Made by a program: the position numbers and the translations under genes
Notes under the pieces: generated by a model
What the model was told of the DNA's origin: nothing
Database searches by the model: none
What the model saw: the letters and a program-made list of their open reading frames with translations, nothing else
NCBI GenBank assembly: GCA_964518905.1
Contig: CAZFJL010000002.1
Location: forward strand, 1-64,000
Length of the DNA stretch: 64,000 nucleotides
Source: RDYZ01 sp964518905
GTDB lineage: Bacteria; Cyanobacteriota; Cyanobacteriia; Cyanobacteriales; Geitlerinemataceae
Reading direction: 5' to 3'
Part shown: piece after piece, positions 63,941 through 64,000 of the stretch
Numbering within the stretch: position 1 is the stretch's first letter
How the letters are laid out: the number at the start of each line of letters is the position of its first letter

Positions 63941-64000
63941 GATCTAACCCTCGTTGAACAGTTGTAAAGCGTCATAAATTGACAAAAACGATCGCAACGA

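Noticed and set aside
1..64000. CRISPR array
   Set aside because: No series of regularly spaced direct repeats; all short repeats here are tandem units or MITEs.
1..64000. GCGATCGC as a local signal
   Set aside because: This HIP1 palindrome is spread over nearly all GC-rich genes and marks the lineage, not a site.

Overview
The window is chromosomal DNA of a cyanobacterium, probably filamentous. The palindrome GCGATCGC (HIP1) is scattered through almost every GC-rich gene. Many genes belong to families I know mainly from cyanobacteria: DUF6761, DUF3531, a DUF3685/Ycf55-type protein, an Sll0314-type TPR protein, and a hormogonium polysaccharide (hps) pseudopilin cluster. Most genes are GC-rich, and two AT-rich patches (about 6.5-8.1 kb and 13.0-14.5 kb) stand out. 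All family names come from reading the sequence and memory; no search was run.

Layout. 0-6.4 kb: purU, a glutathione peroxidase, two small conserved proteins, tRNA-Pro(CGG) with its terminator, rsmI, and a GH116 glucosylceramidase-like enzyme. 6.4-8.2 kb: an AT-rich stretch with no genes that ends in two strong hairpins, just before a zinc-ribbon/RelE-like protein. 8.7-13 kb: a cysteine desulfurase, an S4-domain protein, and xseA divergent from recA. 13-14.5 kb: a PIN-domain gene broken by a 117-bp MITE, with an unknown partner gene. 14.8-17.9 kb: a CapA-like protein and rfbB. 17.9-27.2 kb: a DUF3685 protein, a CHAT-FHA protein and, divergent from it, a 1,827-residue STAND NTPase with WD40 repeats. 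27.3-34.4 kb: a YqeY-like protein, prs, a GH15/phosphorylase-kinase-like protein, and a pentapeptide-repeat and a small secreted protein. 34.7-45.1 kb: a GH25 lysozyme, hisE, a three-domain glycosyltransferase, TPR and DUF3531 proteins, tmk, a coiled-coil protein and a fused double glycosyltransferase. 45.4-51.6 kb: a membrane-anchored repeat protein, an ABC-2 permease, a small secreted protein, a sulfotransferase and citrate synthase. 52.4-61 kb: the hps pseudopilin cluster (hpsA, hpsB, hpsC and a FimT/GspH-like pilin). 61-64 kb: an ABC peptide-binding lipoprotein and a fatty-acid desaturase.

How the genes relate. The hps cluster makes the pseudopilins thought to export polysaccharide for gliding. 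HpsA here carries about eleven calcium-binding-type loops, and an 86-bp duplication has rewritten the hpsB/hpsC junction. The CHAT-FHA and STAND-WD40 pair looks like a signalling or defence (abortive) module and is the best candidate for an uncharacterised system. The PIN gene and its neighbour look like a second, now inactivated, module.

Small non-autonomous repeats are unusually informative here. At least five families are present, several with clear terminal inverted repeats and target duplications. One breaks the PIN gene, one fills the whole gap between two convergent genes, and two supply the stop codon of the neighbouring gene.
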